Shown here piece by piece: positions 26,943 to 37,400 of a stretch of 64,000 bases of DNA (positions within the stretch are counted from its first letter, which is position 1; the number at the start of each line of letters is the position of its first letter). Below the pieces are notes generated by a model. The model did no database searches, was not told where the DNA came from, and saw only the letters and a program-made list of their open reading frames with translations. The translations under genes were made by a program, and so were the position numbers. Source of the stretch: Rosettibacter firmus (lineage in GTDB: Bacteria; Bacteroidota; Ignavibacteria; Ignavibacteriales; Melioribacteraceae); contig NZ_JAYKGJ010000005.1 of the NCBI RefSeq assembly GCF_036860695.1, positions 1 to 64,000 of the forward strand. Reading direction: 5' to 3'.

Positions 26943-27866
26943 ATGGCACTATCAAGCAGGCATTTATTGGGCTTATATGGAGTACCCAAAGAAGATATCC
27001 AATTAATTTTAGATACTGCAACAACCTTCCGAGAAGTATTAGAGAGACCAATCAAAAAAGTACCAACATTACAGGGAAAAACAATTGTAAATTTATTTTA
27101 TGAAAATTCAACAAGAACAAGAATTTCATTCGAACTTGCACAGAAAAGATTATCAGCCGATACTATTAATTTTTCTACATCAACAAGTAGTACAAAAAAA
27201 GGAGAGACATTTAAAGATACAGTTCGAAACATTGAAGCAATGAAAGTTGATATGATTGTTGTTCGACATCAATCAGCTGGAGTACCACATTTCTTAACAA
27301 GAATTACTAAAGCAAATATAATAAATGCTGGAGATGGACTTCATGAACATCCAACACAGGCACTTCTTGATATGTATTCAATAAGAGAAAAATTTGGAAC
27401 ATTAAAAGGCTTGAACATTTGTATAGTTGGAGATATTGCACATAGTAGAGTTGCAATGTCAAATATTTTTGGACTTAAAACTATGGGAGCGAATGTATCT
27501 GTCTGTGGTCCATCAACTATGATACCTATGGGAATAGAATCTCTGGGAGTTAAAGTTTTAAACGATATCGATAAAGCAATTGCAAATAATGATGTTCTGA
27601 ACGTTTTAAGAATTCAACTTGAACGAGATGCTGGTAGAAGAATTCCAACTACAAGAGAGTATCACAATTACTTTGGAATTACTACAGAGAGAATCGAAAG
27701 AAACAATAAAAATATTGTAATACTTCATCCTGGTCCAATTAATCGAGGTGTTGAAATATCATCCGAAGTTGCTGATGGACCTTATCAAATAATTTTAGAT
27801 CAGGTTACAAATGGTGTTGCTATAAGAATGGCAGTTCTTTATTTACTTGGTACAATGGTAAATTAA
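26943..27866 (+). CDS. pyrB: Aspartate carbamoyltransferase catalytic chain
   Basis: 307 residues, the normal length. It joins carbamoyl phosphate and aspartate in pyrimidine synthesis. The carbamoyl-phosphate motif is 'ENSTRTRISFELAQ', followed by 'VVRHQSAG', 'INAGDGLHEHPTQALLD' and the aspartate-loop 'HPGPINRGVEIS'. AGAGAGG lies in the 11-base gap after pyrR. There is no regulatory chain (pyrI) beside it, so the unregulated trimeric form with control by PyrR attenuation is likely. Confidence 0.97.
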   Translation: MALSSRHLLGLYGVPKEDIQLILDTATTFREVLERPIKKVPTLQGKTIVNLFYENSTRTRISFELAQKRLSADTINFSTSTSSTKKGETFKDTVRNIEAMKVDMIVVRHQSAGVPHFLTRITKANIINAGDGLHEHPTQALLDMYSIREKFGTLKGLNICIVGDIAHSRVAMSNIFGLKTMGANVSVCGPSTMIPMGIESLGVKVLNDIDKAIANNDVLNVLRIQLERDAGRRIPTTREYHNYFGITTERIERNNKNIVILHPGPINRGVEISSEVADGPYQIILDQVTNGVAIRMAVLYLLGTMVN

Positions 27867-27876
27867 AAGGTGAAAA

Positions 27877-29166
27877 ATGAAAATTATTCTAAAACAGGTT
27901 ATACTTTTTAATCCATATCAAAAATTAAATGAAAAAAATGATTTATTAATTGAAGATGGCATAATAAAAAAAATTGGTGGTTTGACAGACGAAGAATGGA
28001 AATCATCAAAAATTTTTGACTTTGAAAATAAATATTGTGTGCCAGGTTTATTTGATATGCATGTACATTTAAGAGAACCTGGAAGAGAAGATGAAGAAAC
28101 AATTGAAACAGGTTGTAATGCTGCTGCAGCTGGCGGTTTTACAGAAATTGCTTGTATGCCTAATACTAATCCATGCATCGAAAATGCAGAAGTTGTAAGA
28201 TTTATAAAGGATAAAGCACAACATCATCTCGTTGAAGTTTATCCAATAGGAGCAGCAACTGTTGAAAGAAAGGGAGAAGCTTTATCTCCAATGTATGAAC
28301 TATTTGAAGCTGGAGCTGTTGCTTTTTCTGATGATGGGAATGCAATTAAAAATGCTGGAATATTAAGACATGCACTTGAATACTCAAAAATGTTTGATGC
28401 ACCAATTATTGAACATTGTGAAGATGAATCGTTATCAAATGGGGCAATGAATGAAGGAGTTGTTTCTACTATTCTTGGATTACCAGCTATTCCTAACATT
28501 GCAGAAGATTTAATTGTTATTCGAGATATTTTAATGGCTGAATTTACTGGAGCTAAAGTTCATATTGCACATGTTAGTTCTAAAAATGCTGTTGAATTTA
28601 TAAGACAGGCAAAGAAAAAAAATATAAAAGTAACTGCTGAAGTTACACCACATCATTTTACATTGACAGATGAATCTCTTAAAACATATGATACAAATTT
28701 TAAAATGAGTCCGCCACTTCGTACACAAGAAGATATTGATGCTATTATTGAAGGTCTTAAAGATGGTACAATTGATTGCATTGCAAGTGACCACGCTCCA
28801 CATTCAATTGAAGAAAAAGAGATGGAATTTATATTTGCTCCTAATGGTATCATTGGACTTGAAACTCAACTTGGCTTAGCATTAAGTGAACTTGTACATA
28901 AAAAGCATTTGTCTTTTTCACAATTAATTGAAAAACTATCTATAAATCCCAGAAAGATTTTAAACTTACCAGTTCCACTTATCAAAACAGGAGAAAAAGC
29001 TAATCTCACTATTATTGATCCAGATTTGATATGGACTGTTGATGTTTCGAAGTTCAAGTCAAAATCTAAAAACTCACCTTTTGATAAACGTTTATTGACA
29101 GGGAAATCATTAGCAGTAATTAATAAAGGCAAAATGTTTTTCGAAGATAAATTCTTTGATATTTAG
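27877..29166 (+). CDS. pyrC: Dihydroorotase
   Basis: 429 residues, type I (amidohydrolase) dihydroorotase, which cyclises carbamoyl aspartate. Metal motif 'DMHVHLREPG', later His in 'IEHCED' and 'HIAHVSS', and the active-site Asp in 'IASDHAPHSIEEK' are all present, so it is a catalytic PyrC, not the inactive paralogue found with some PyrB proteins. AAAGGTG precedes the ATG ten bases after pyrB. Last gene of the operon; a clear terminator was not recognised in the 144 bases that follow. Confidence 0.96.
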   Translation: MKIILKQVILFNPYQKLNEKNDLLIEDGIIKKIGGLTDEEWKSSKIFDFENKYCVPGLFDMHVHLREPGREDEETIETGCNAAAAGGFTEIACMPNTNPCIENAEVVRFIKDKAQHHLVEVYPIGAATVERKGEALSPMYELFEAGAVAFSDDGNAIKNAGILRHALEYSKMFDAPIIEHCEDESLSNGAMNEGVVSTILGLPAIPNIAEDLIVIRDILMAEFTGAKVHIAHVSSKNAVEFIRQAKKKNIKVTAEVTPHHFTLTDESLKTYDTNFKMSPPLRTQEDIDAIIEGLKDGTIDCIASDHAPHSIEEKEMEFIFAPNGIIGLETQLGLALSELVHKKHLSFSQLIEKLSINPRKILNLPVPLIKTGEKANLTIIDPDLIWTVDVSKFKSKSKNSPFDKRLLTGKSLAVINKGKMFFEDKFFDI

Positions 29167-29310
29167 TTATTAATTCTGAAATATTAATCACAGTTGTATA
29201 AGAGAAGATACAGTAAGAATTTCTCTGTAAAGAATTTTTATGAAATTTCAAATAAATACTGGCATACTGATTGCTTAAAAATCTCCAAATTAATTTATGG
29301 AGATTAAATA

Positions 29311-30123
29311 ATGAAAAAGTGGATCTATTTTAATATTGTTAGCTTATTATTAATTGTCTCTTGTGATGATATTCGTTTTGATGATGTCCCACCATCACCA
29401 CCTACAAACATTAGAACAATCACTGGTGATGAAAGAGTTGATATATACTGGGATCACAGTCCAGAAAGCGATGTTGCTGGTTATAATGTATACTATAGTT
29501 ATTCTTATGATGGAAGATATACTTTGATAGGTAGTACAGACGATAATTATTTTGTTGACACAGGTTGCGAGAACGGAGTAACATATTATTATGCAGTAAC
29601 AGCATATGATTACAATAATAATGAAAGTGAACTTAGCAGAGATGTAGTTTATGATACTCCACGTCCCGAAGGCTTTAACCAGGCAGTATTTGATTATCAT
29701 GTTTCTCCTAACAATTCTGGTTACGATTTTAGTAATTATCAAGTTGTTGCATATAATGACGAAAGTGCAGATTTTTTCTTTGAATATTATGATGGTAAAT
29801 ATTATATAACTGTCTGGGAAGATACAGATATTCAGGATATGGGATTAACTAATGATATTTATGATATAAGTTATGCTCCTGTTAATGGATGGGTTTCAAT
29901 TAAACCTGGTGAAAACATAAAATATACAGAAGCTATTGTTGGACATACTTATGTTATATGGACATGGGATAATCACTATGCTAAGATACGAATTAAAAAT
30001 ATTACAAGAGAAAGAATGGTTTTTGATTGGGCATATCAGTTAGCAGAAGGAAACAGGGAATTAAAAAGAAACGCAACTAAATTTGATAGAAATAATATGC
30101 CTAAATCAATTTCACGCAATTAA
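29311..30123 (+). CDS. Lipoprotein with one fibronectin type III domain
   Basis: 270 residues with a lipoprotein signal (lipobox 'IVSC', C18). Residues ~28-112 form an FnIII domain ('PPSPPTNIRTITGDERVDIYW', 'DVAGYNVYYS', 'VTYYYAVTAYDYNNNESELS'). The C-terminal ~150 residues are aromatic and strand-rich without a recognised family. It is probably an outer-membrane or periplasmic binding lipoprotein. Single-gene unit ended by a strong terminator. Confidence 0.75.
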   Translation: MKKWIYFNIVSLLLIVSCDDIRFDDVPPSPPTNIRTITGDERVDIYWDHSPESDVAGYNVYYSYSYDGRYTLIGSTDDNYFVDTGCENGVTYYYAVTAYDYNNNESELSRDVVYDTPRPEGFNQAVFDYHVSPNNSGYDFSNYQVVAYNDESADFFFEYYDGKYYITVWEDTDIQDMGLTNDIYDISYAPVNGWVSIKPGENIKYTEAIVGHTYVIWTWDNHYAKIRIKNITRERMVFDWAYQLAEGNRELKRNATKFDRNNMPKSISRN

Positions 30124-30146
30124 TGAACTATTAATATCAAATTATG

Positions 30147-30179
30147 AAAAGCATATTCCATCAGGGATATGCTTTTTTA
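30147..30179 (+). terminator. Rho-independent terminator
   Basis: AGCATATTCC (30150-30159) pairs with GGGATATGCT (30164-30173) with one G-U pair and loop ATCA; four As precede the stem and six Ts follow. Confidence 0.9.
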
Positions 30180-30201
30180 TTTCTTTTAATTTATTTTGTA
30201 A

Positions 30202-30669
30202 GTGATAATTAATGTGAAAAATATTCTAATTAATAAATTGAATAAAATTGTGAATAATGTTTTAATGATAATATTCGCATTCTTTTTTCTTAATTGTAAT
30301 GTAAGTTATTCTCAGGATATAAAAATTAATGATGTAAGCAAGATATTTATTCATTTCGAAGATGGTTTGAATAACAATGCTATCGATAAATTTTCATCTT
30401 ATTTTGCTGAGAAAAGTTTTATTAGTCTAAAAAATGGGAACTCGGGTTATTACAGTGCAAATCAATCTTACTATGTTATTAAAGATTTTTTGAGCATTTA
30501 TAAACCAATTTCATTTAAATTAACTAACATTGTTACAGATTCCACTAATCCATTTGCATCAGGAGTTCTAAAATTTAATAATAATGGAATTAAAGGCACA
30601 GCAATTGTCTTTATATCGTTGCAATTAATCAGGAATCAATGGAAAATATCTCAAATTACTATTAATTAA
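30202..30669 (+). CDS. Small exported protein, DUF4783-like
   Basis: 155 residues from a GTG at 30202; a GTG at 30214 and an ATG at 30265 are alternatives, none with a good ribosome site. The hydrophobic start ends in 'NVSYSQ', a signal peptide. The mature part ('IFIHFEDGLNNNAIDKFSSYFAEKSFISL', 'YYSANQSYYVIKDFLSIYKP', 'GTAIVFISLQLIRNQWKISQI') fits the DUF4783/NTF2-like pattern found upstream of signalling genes in Bacteroidota. It lies 12 bases before the large kinase gene. Function unknown; a small lipid- or ligand-binding fold is likely. Confidence 0.65.
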   Translation: MIINVKNILINKLNKIVNNVLMIIFAFFFLNCNVSYSQDIKINDVSKIFIHFEDGLNNNAIDKFSSYFAEKSFISLKNGNSGYYSANQSYYVIKDFLSIYKPISFKLTNIVTDSTNPFASGVLKFNNNGIKGTAIVFISLQLIRNQWKISQITIN

Positions 30670-30681
30670 GTTCCTATTAGC

Positions 30682-33600
30682 GTGATTATCATTAGTTCAA
30701 AAACAAAGAAAATTATTTTCTATTTATGTATTGTTCTCCTGGTGTTATCAGGATTTTTATCTCCTGTAGTTGTGAATTATTGTAGAAATAATTGGAAATC
30801 ATTAATAGATTCACAAATTGAGAGTGATGAAAAAGCAATTAAAGAAAATTTCAAAAAGAAGATAAAGTTCTTATTTAGTGAATCGAGAAATATTAAAAAT
30901 GATGTTCGGAGAAAGATTAACAAACTTCCTTTTGAACAATTATCTGAAATATTAAAAAACTATAAAACTTTAATTCAGATTTATGATAATCAAAAAAATA
31001 TAATTTATTGGGATTCAAGGAATTATCTTAATCAAGAAATATATTTAAACCAGAATAATCTCAACAGGATATTTTTTTTCGATGATGATTTAAATGTTTA
31101 TTTAACCACTATTGATACAATTACAACTCCAAATATTTTTTATGTTTCTGTTAATTTACCTATCGAAAAAAAATACAAATTAAGTAACAAAGATAAATTC
31201 GTAAGCTGGTCTGAGTTTCTTTCTAAATCTTTGAATACGAGTGTTGAAGTAAATTACACTTATGCTAAATTAATTAGAAATGGTAAATTTCATTCAACAG
31301 AGTTGATTAATAATAAAAGTGAAGTAATAGGAGAAGTTTTATTTGAAAAACCTTCTGTAGATTTCTTATTGAGCGATGTAATAAAAGTGATAAGAACCTT
31401 ACAGTTATTTTTATTTTTACTGATATTTCTATACTTGATTAATCTCGTTATCTCATTCGTAAGAAAATCGCAGAAAAATTATGTTAAGTTTATTTGCTAT
31501 TCTCTTATTGTTCTATCATTAAGAATTCTTTTATTCATTTTTAATTTTCCTTCATCATATATAAGAAACTCATTAACAGATGCATCAAACTTCTCATCGA
31601 AATTTGCATTTGGAATTGTAAAATCTCCGCTTGAATTCACTCTAACAATTATTACTTTATTCATAATAATTTCTACTGGATTTAAATATTTTATCAAATG
31701 GTATAATGAAGGGAAAACTCGAAATAATAATTGGGTAATCTTTATAGGTCTCATTCTTATTAATTACTTTTTAATTTTGTTGCTATGGCGGGGAATGGGG
31801 GCATCAATACGAAGTGTAATTTTTGATTCAACAATTCGTTATTTCAAAGAATTTAAATTAATTCCAGAAGCACCTGCTCTACTTATGGATTTCAACATTC
31901 TGATGTTTGGAATCTCGTTATTAATTTTTTCGATAATGTTACTGCTTGTTTTGTTTTATTATATTCCAGTAAAAAACAATAAGAACAAATTTTTCAAAGC
32001 ATTGATAATTTTATTTTTCTGTTTGCAAATATTCGGTTTAGTATTTGATACATTACAAAAAAATCCACAAGGCACGCCAATAATTAGAGTAATATTTTTA
32101 AGTACTATTTTTTTATTAGCTTATGTTTTTAATAAGGAAAATTTCAAAAGCATCACTAAATATGTTTATATATCATTCGGGGCATCAATTGTAACAGTAA
32201 GTCTTTTAACTTATTATAATTCTGAAATTGAAAGAGAATCTCTTAAAACAACTGCATATGATTTAACTCGTGCTAATCAAAATATTTATCAGTTTATAGT
32301 TTACCAGACATTATACGATATTCAAAATAATAATAGTTTGAAAGATGCTTTTCTCGATAACAAAAATTTTTATTCCAGTGCATTTTTAGTCTGGTCAAAA
32401 AGTATGCTTTACAAAGAATCAATTCCATCTGCAATAGCTTTTTACAATGCTGAGAAAAAACAAGTAGGAACATTTTCTTCTTCAATAATAGATTTTGGAA
32501 TTAACGAGAATTTAGAAGAGATAGATGTTAATGAAGATGATATTGTTATAAAAATAATTCCAAATATTTACGGAGATGATTTTTTAATCAAAGGAATAGT
32601 AGCAATTAAAAATAATAATAAAATTCTGGGCTATGCATTGATTTATGCTCTATATGAAGAAATTAATTTTAGATTTTTAAATGTTCCAAAATATTTTTTG
32701 GCTGAACAACAGGGAATATCATCTGCTATAGATTATGAAAGAGTAAAGATATTTTATTTCAATGATAAAGAATTAGTAAAATCATATGGAGCTTTATCAC
32801 TTTCTAAAAACGATATTAAAACATTTATAAATGCATCTTTTAATAATACTAATGAAGCATGGTTAAATATTTCATTGAGCGATGAGAAATTTCTTTTTTA
32901 TATTCTAAAATTAAATGATGATTCTTCTAAAATATTAGCAGTTGGTAAAGCCGAAAAAAGTTTTACATGGAATCTTTCGGATTTCTTCAAAGTCTTTTTT
33001 GTTCACTCGATCATAATTTTATTTACACTTATTCTAATTTCATTATGGAATTATAAAGAGTTGCTGAAGTTTTTACAAAGTTATCGAACAAAAATTGCAG
33101 TTGCTTTTTTATTTATAGCAATAATACCACTGATAATATTTGCTTTGTACATAAAAAATATTACTGAAGAAAATGCAAGAGAATTTAGAATAGAAGAATT
33201 ATCAAAATATACTGAACAACTTAAAAATTATCTTAGTGTTTATGAAAATAGTACTATAAAAGATAGTAACTTAATTTTCTTAAAAGCATCGAAAGATCTG
33301 GGAATTGAGTTTTCTGTATTTGATAACAAGTATCTTAATTTTAGCACAGAACAAAATTTATATAAGGCAAATTTATTACCAGTAATTGTTCCTTTTAATG
33401 TTTATAACAATCTTATTTTGAAGGGATATGATAAAGCATATTTTATTAATGAACTTGAAAACAATCCTTATACTTCAGTTTATTTTAAAATTATTTTTAA
33501 TGGGAAAAATTATTTAATTGAAGTTAATGATCTTTTAAACAAAATAAGAGTCTCAGTTACAGATAAGGATGTTAATGTATTCATGTTTGGTATAATTTCT

Positions 33601-34470
33601 CTTGCTGTTATTTTAATAATAATAGTTAGTACTTTACTGGCAAATCAAATTTATTTACCTGTAAAAAAACTTACACATGCAACTCGTTCAGTTGGAAGTG
33701 GTGATTTAACAGTAGAAATTAAAGGGAATTATACTGGAGAAATACTGGAGCTTACGGAAGGTTTTAATAAAATGGTTGAGCAGTTAAGGAAAAGTCAATT
33801 TGAAATGGTTAAGCTTGAAAGAGAAGCAGCATGGAGAGAAATGGCAAAACAGGTTGCTCACGAAATTAAAAATCCTTTAACACCGATGAAATTATCTGTA
33901 CAACAATTAATAATAGCTTATAAAGATAAATCTCCTAAGTTTGGAGAAATATTTGATAAAGTTACTGCTACAATAATTAATCAAATTGAAGTATTAAAAA
34001 ATATAGCAACTGAATTTTCTAATTTTGCAAGAATGCCTAAGTTAAATGTTAATAAAGTTAATCTTGGTAAAATTATAAATGAAACTATAAACTTATTTAC
34101 AGATGAAAAGTTGTCTATAAAATTAATTTCAGAAAAAGAATTTGTAGTTAATGCAGACGAAGAACATTTGAATAGAACATTTATTAATCTCATTCGTAAT
34201 TCGATTCAGGCAGAAGCAAAAAATATTTTGATAATAGTTAAAGAAGAACAAAATTATTGTGCTGTAAGAATTTCAGATGATGGTACTGGAATTCCTGAAG
34301 AATTTATAGAAAAAGTATTTGAAGAAAATTTTACTACAAAAAAACATGGAATGGGTCTGGGTTTAAGTATGACAAAGAAATTTCTTAACAGTATTGGTGG
34401 CACAATAGAAATTGAAAATACATCAGAAAAAGGGACAACATTTTTAATTAAAATTCCATTGGCAGAATAA
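30682..34470 (+). CDS. Large NtrY-like membrane sensor histidine kinase
   Basis: 1262 residues from a GTG. The N-terminal half has an extracytoplasmic domain after the first helix, a bundle of about eight membrane helices (~230-490), a second extracytoplasmic region (~505-760), and two further helices around a third sensor loop (~810-960). Then HAMP ('LPVKKLTHATRSVGSGDLTVEI'), HisKA with H1060 in 'VAHEIKNPLTPMKLS', and HATPase_c ('LIRNSIQAEAKNI', 'DDGTGIPEEF', 'HGMGLGLSM'). The 'EIKNPLTPMKLS' H-box is the NtrY/AtoS type, whose partners are usually sigma-54 regulators; none lies nearby. It overlaps the next gene by one base (TAATG), so it is part of a run with the helicase-nuclease and amidase genes. 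Confidence 0.9.
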   Translation: MIIISSKTKKIIFYLCIVLLVLSGFLSPVVVNYCRNNWKSLIDSQIESDEKAIKENFKKKIKFLFSESRNIKNDVRRKINKLPFEQLSEILKNYKTLIQIYDNQKNIIYWDSRNYLNQEIYLNQNNLNRIFFFDDDLNVYLTTIDTITTPNIFYVSVNLPIEKKYKLSNKDKFVSWSEFLSKSLNTSVEVNYTYAKLIRNGKFHSTELINNKSEVIGEVLFEKPSVDFLLSDVIKVIRTLQLFLFLLIFLYLINLVISFVRKSQKNYVKFICYSLIVLSLRILLFIFNFPSSYIRNSLTDASNFSSKFAFGIVKSPLEFTLTIITLFIIISTGFKYFIKWYNEGKTRNNNWVIFIGLILINYFLILLLWRGMGASIRSVIFDSTIRYFKEFKLIPEAPALLMDFNILMFGISLLIFSIMLLLVLFYYIPVKNNKNKFFKALIILFFCLQIFGLVFDTLQKNPQGTPIIRVIFLSTIFLLAYVFNKENFKSITKYVYISFGASIVTVSLLTYYNSEIERESLKTTAYDLTRANQNIYQFIVYQTLYDIQNNNSLKDAFLDNKNFYSSAFLVWSKSMLYKESIPSAIAFYNAEKKQVGTFSSSIIDFGINENLEEIDVNEDDIVIKIIPNIYGDDFLIKGIVAIKNNNKILGYALIYALYEEINFRFLNVPKYFLAEQQGISSAIDYERVKIFYFNDKELVKSYGALSLSKNDIKTFINASFNNTNEAWLNISLSDEKFLFYILKLNDDSSKILAVGKAEKSFTWNLSDFFKVFFVHSIIILFTLILISLWNYKELLKFLQSYRTKIAVAFLFIAIIPLIIFALYIKNITEENAREFRIEELSKYTEQLKNYLSVYENSTIKDSNLIFLKASKDLGIEFSVFDNKYLNFSTEQNLYKANLLPVIVPFNVYNNLILKGYDKAYFINELENNPYTSVYFKIIFNGKNYLIEVNDLLNKIRVSVTDKDVNVFMFGIISLAVILIIIVSTLLANQIYLPVKKLTHATRSVGSGDLTVEIKGNYTGEILELTEGFNKMVEQLRKSQFEMVKLEREAAWREMAKQVAHEIKNPLTPMKLSVQQLIIAYKDKSPKFGEIFDKVTATIINQIEVLKNIATEFSNFARMPKLNVNKVNLGKIINETINLFTDEKLSIKLISEKEFVVNADEEHLNRTFINLIRNSIQAEAKNILIIVKEEQNYCAVRISDDGTGIPEEFIEKVFEENFTTKKHGMGLGLSMTKKFLNSIGGTIEIENTSEKGTTFLIKIPLAE

Positions 34471-37400
34471 TGCTTACTCAGTATCAAAAAGAAGCTCTCG
34501 ATTTTAATACACATATTTTATTATCTGCAAATGCTGGCTCTGGCAAGACATTTGTCCTTGCTAAAAGATTTGTAAATATTTTACTGAATGAAAATGTTGA
34601 ATTAGAAAATCTTGTAGCAATAACTTTTACAGATAAAGCTGCTGGTGAATTAAACAAAAGAATTGCTCTTGAGATTGAAGAACGACTTTTAAATGAAACT
34701 GATGCCAACCTAAAAAGAAGATTAGAAAACATAAGAAGACAGCTTGTATTTGCCAATATCTCCACAATCCATTCTTTTTGTGTGAATGTTCTAAGAGAAT
34801 TTGCTCCTGAAGCTGGAATTGATGCCAATTTTAATCCTGTTGATCAATTAACCGCAGATGAAATATTAGATCAATCCATAAATGAATCGATGAATAAACT
34901 CATTATTGATACTGCTTATGAAAAAAAATTAAAGTATCTGATACGATTTTTTGGCTCTCGTAGAATTCTGGAACGACATATTAAAAATGCTATTGGGTCA
35001 AGAAAAATTATTGAGCAAAATCTTAAAGAGATTTATTCTAAATCAGAACAGGAAATTGCTGAGTATTTTAAAAACCGTTTTGATGATTTGTTTAATTCTT
35101 TGTATAACGAAAGGATTAATAATGTTATAAAAATTATTCAAGTCATAAATAATTTTGTTCTTGATAATAACAAGAATAGCCAAACTGCCATTTCAATATT
35201 AGAGATATTGAAGGATTATTCAGATTCTCTTCCACTTAATCAAAAAATGAATATTATAAAATCGTTGGATAAAATATTATTAACTAATAATGATAGAACT
35301 GTTAGGACTCAAGGATATCTTAGGAAAAATAGAGAGTACTTCATTGATGAAATTAAAATTGTTGAAGAATTTTTTTCTGAGATTAAATATTTCTATGAAC
35401 TCGATAAAATAGATGAGTTGCATTTAGAATTAGCTCACTTTGGAAAATGGTTTCTGGATGTTTATGATTATATCCTTAATGTTTATACTGAAAAAAAACA
35501 CCAGAGAAGTTATGTCGATTTTGAAGATATTCTATTATTGACACAAAAAATTTTAGAACTTGATGAAGTTAAGGAATATTTAAGGGCGAAGTACAAATAC
35601 ATTATGATTGATGAATATCAGGATACAAATGAACTGCAATACAAAATCTTTATGCCAATTCTGGATTATTTGAAACAGGGAAATCTTTTTGTTGTAGGTG
35701 ACGAAAAGCAAAGTATATATATGTTTAGAGATGCTGAACTTGAAATATTTAATAAAACAAAAGTTGATATTAAAGAAAGCGTGCCAGAAGGGAAATTACT
35801 GAATCTTCCCCATAGTTTTAGAATGGCTCCACAAATAGTTCTTTTTACAAATACACTTTTTTCAAAATTATTTTCTAATCCTTCCACAATCTATAATGAT
35901 GTTGAATATAGTGAATTAATATGTACTAAAAATGAAAGTGAAGAAGGAGCTGTTGAAATATTATTTGCTGACGAAAATGGAATTTCTGAAGCCGAAATGG
36001 TTACTAATAAAATAATTGAAATTACATCGGGAGAAAATAAAAAAGTAGATTTAAGTGATATTGGAATATTGTGTAGAAAGAGAGATTTTTTTGAAGAACT
36101 TGAAAAAGAGTTTGTTAAAAAGAAAATTCCTTATATAATAATTGGTGGCAAAGGATTCTATCAAAATCAAATTGTTTATGATGTTTATAATTATATCACT
36201 TTCCTGCTTAACTTAAATGACGATGCTGCATTAATAGGAATATTACGATCTCCTTTCTATACAATTTCTGATAGAGAACTTTTTGCTATCTCACTTGAAA
36301 ATGGAAATTCTTTTTTTGATAAATTAATTCAAAAGTCTAATGAAGAAGAGAAATACAAAAAAATAGTAGATACATTATTAAAACATCAAAAGTTAACAAT
36401 AAGTACAGAACCATATTTCTTAATTAGACAAATTCTACTTGATACAAATTACTGGTCTATTATAGCAGCAAAAAGAAATTCAGAACAGGATGTTGCAAAT
36501 CTTGAAAAGTTAATATCACTTGCAAGAGATTATTCAAGAAAGAGTTTCAAAAATCTTTATGATTTTGTGATTGCATTGAAAAATTCGATTAAAACTATTG
36601 AAGATGAAAGTCAAGCTCAAATTTTTAAAGATAAAGATGCAGTTAAATTATTGACAATTCATCAAGCAAAAGGTCTCGAATTCAAAGTAGTATTTTTATA
36701 TGGATGTAATAATTATGCAAAGGAAGATACGGTTAAAACTAAAAGCTTGAATGTAGATAAAAATTTTGGTTTGCTTGTAAAAGTCCCACTAAATAAAAAT
36801 ATCTTTGGTGGATTTCATACACCACCAATAGTTTCGCTTTACAATCATATTAATTATAAAAAGAATATAGCAGAAATTAAGAGACTTCTATATGTTGCTG
36901 TTACAAGAGCTAAAAATTATCTTTATATAAGTTTATCGCACAAAAATTTTAAACCACAGCGAGATTCCTTTTTCTATTTCATCGATGAAGCTTTAAAACC
37001 AGATTACACAGTTGACTCAATTGATTTGCAAGGGAAAATCAAATATATGAAGCAGGAGAGTGATAACTATATTTTTTATGATAAAGACTATCATTTGGAA
37101 ATTCCATTAATTAAAGAAGTAAAATCTGTTGAAATAAATAATCAAAAGGATGATGAAATTGAAGAGCCAAAAGAATTAATTATTGAAAAAATATCTGATA
37201 GACCAAAAGGTGAAATCTTTTCTGCAACCAAAATATCAATTTTTAATCAATGTCCCTGGAAGTATGAACTTATTTATGAACTTGGCTATACAACTATTTA
37301 TGATATAATAAAGAAGTATTACAATGTTTATGAATTTAATTTTAAGGAAGAAGAAGAATTACAATATCATTCCGATGTGAAAGGTAGAGTAATTCATTCG

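Noticed and set aside
28531-28853. Overlapping minus-strand frames within pyrC, some Cys-rich
   Set aside because: Antisense of conserved pyrC codons; no independent support.
29167-29310. Possible terminator after pyrC (AGAGAA...TTCTCT)
   Set aside because: Only six pairs with a 14-base loop and a weak T-run; too poor to list.
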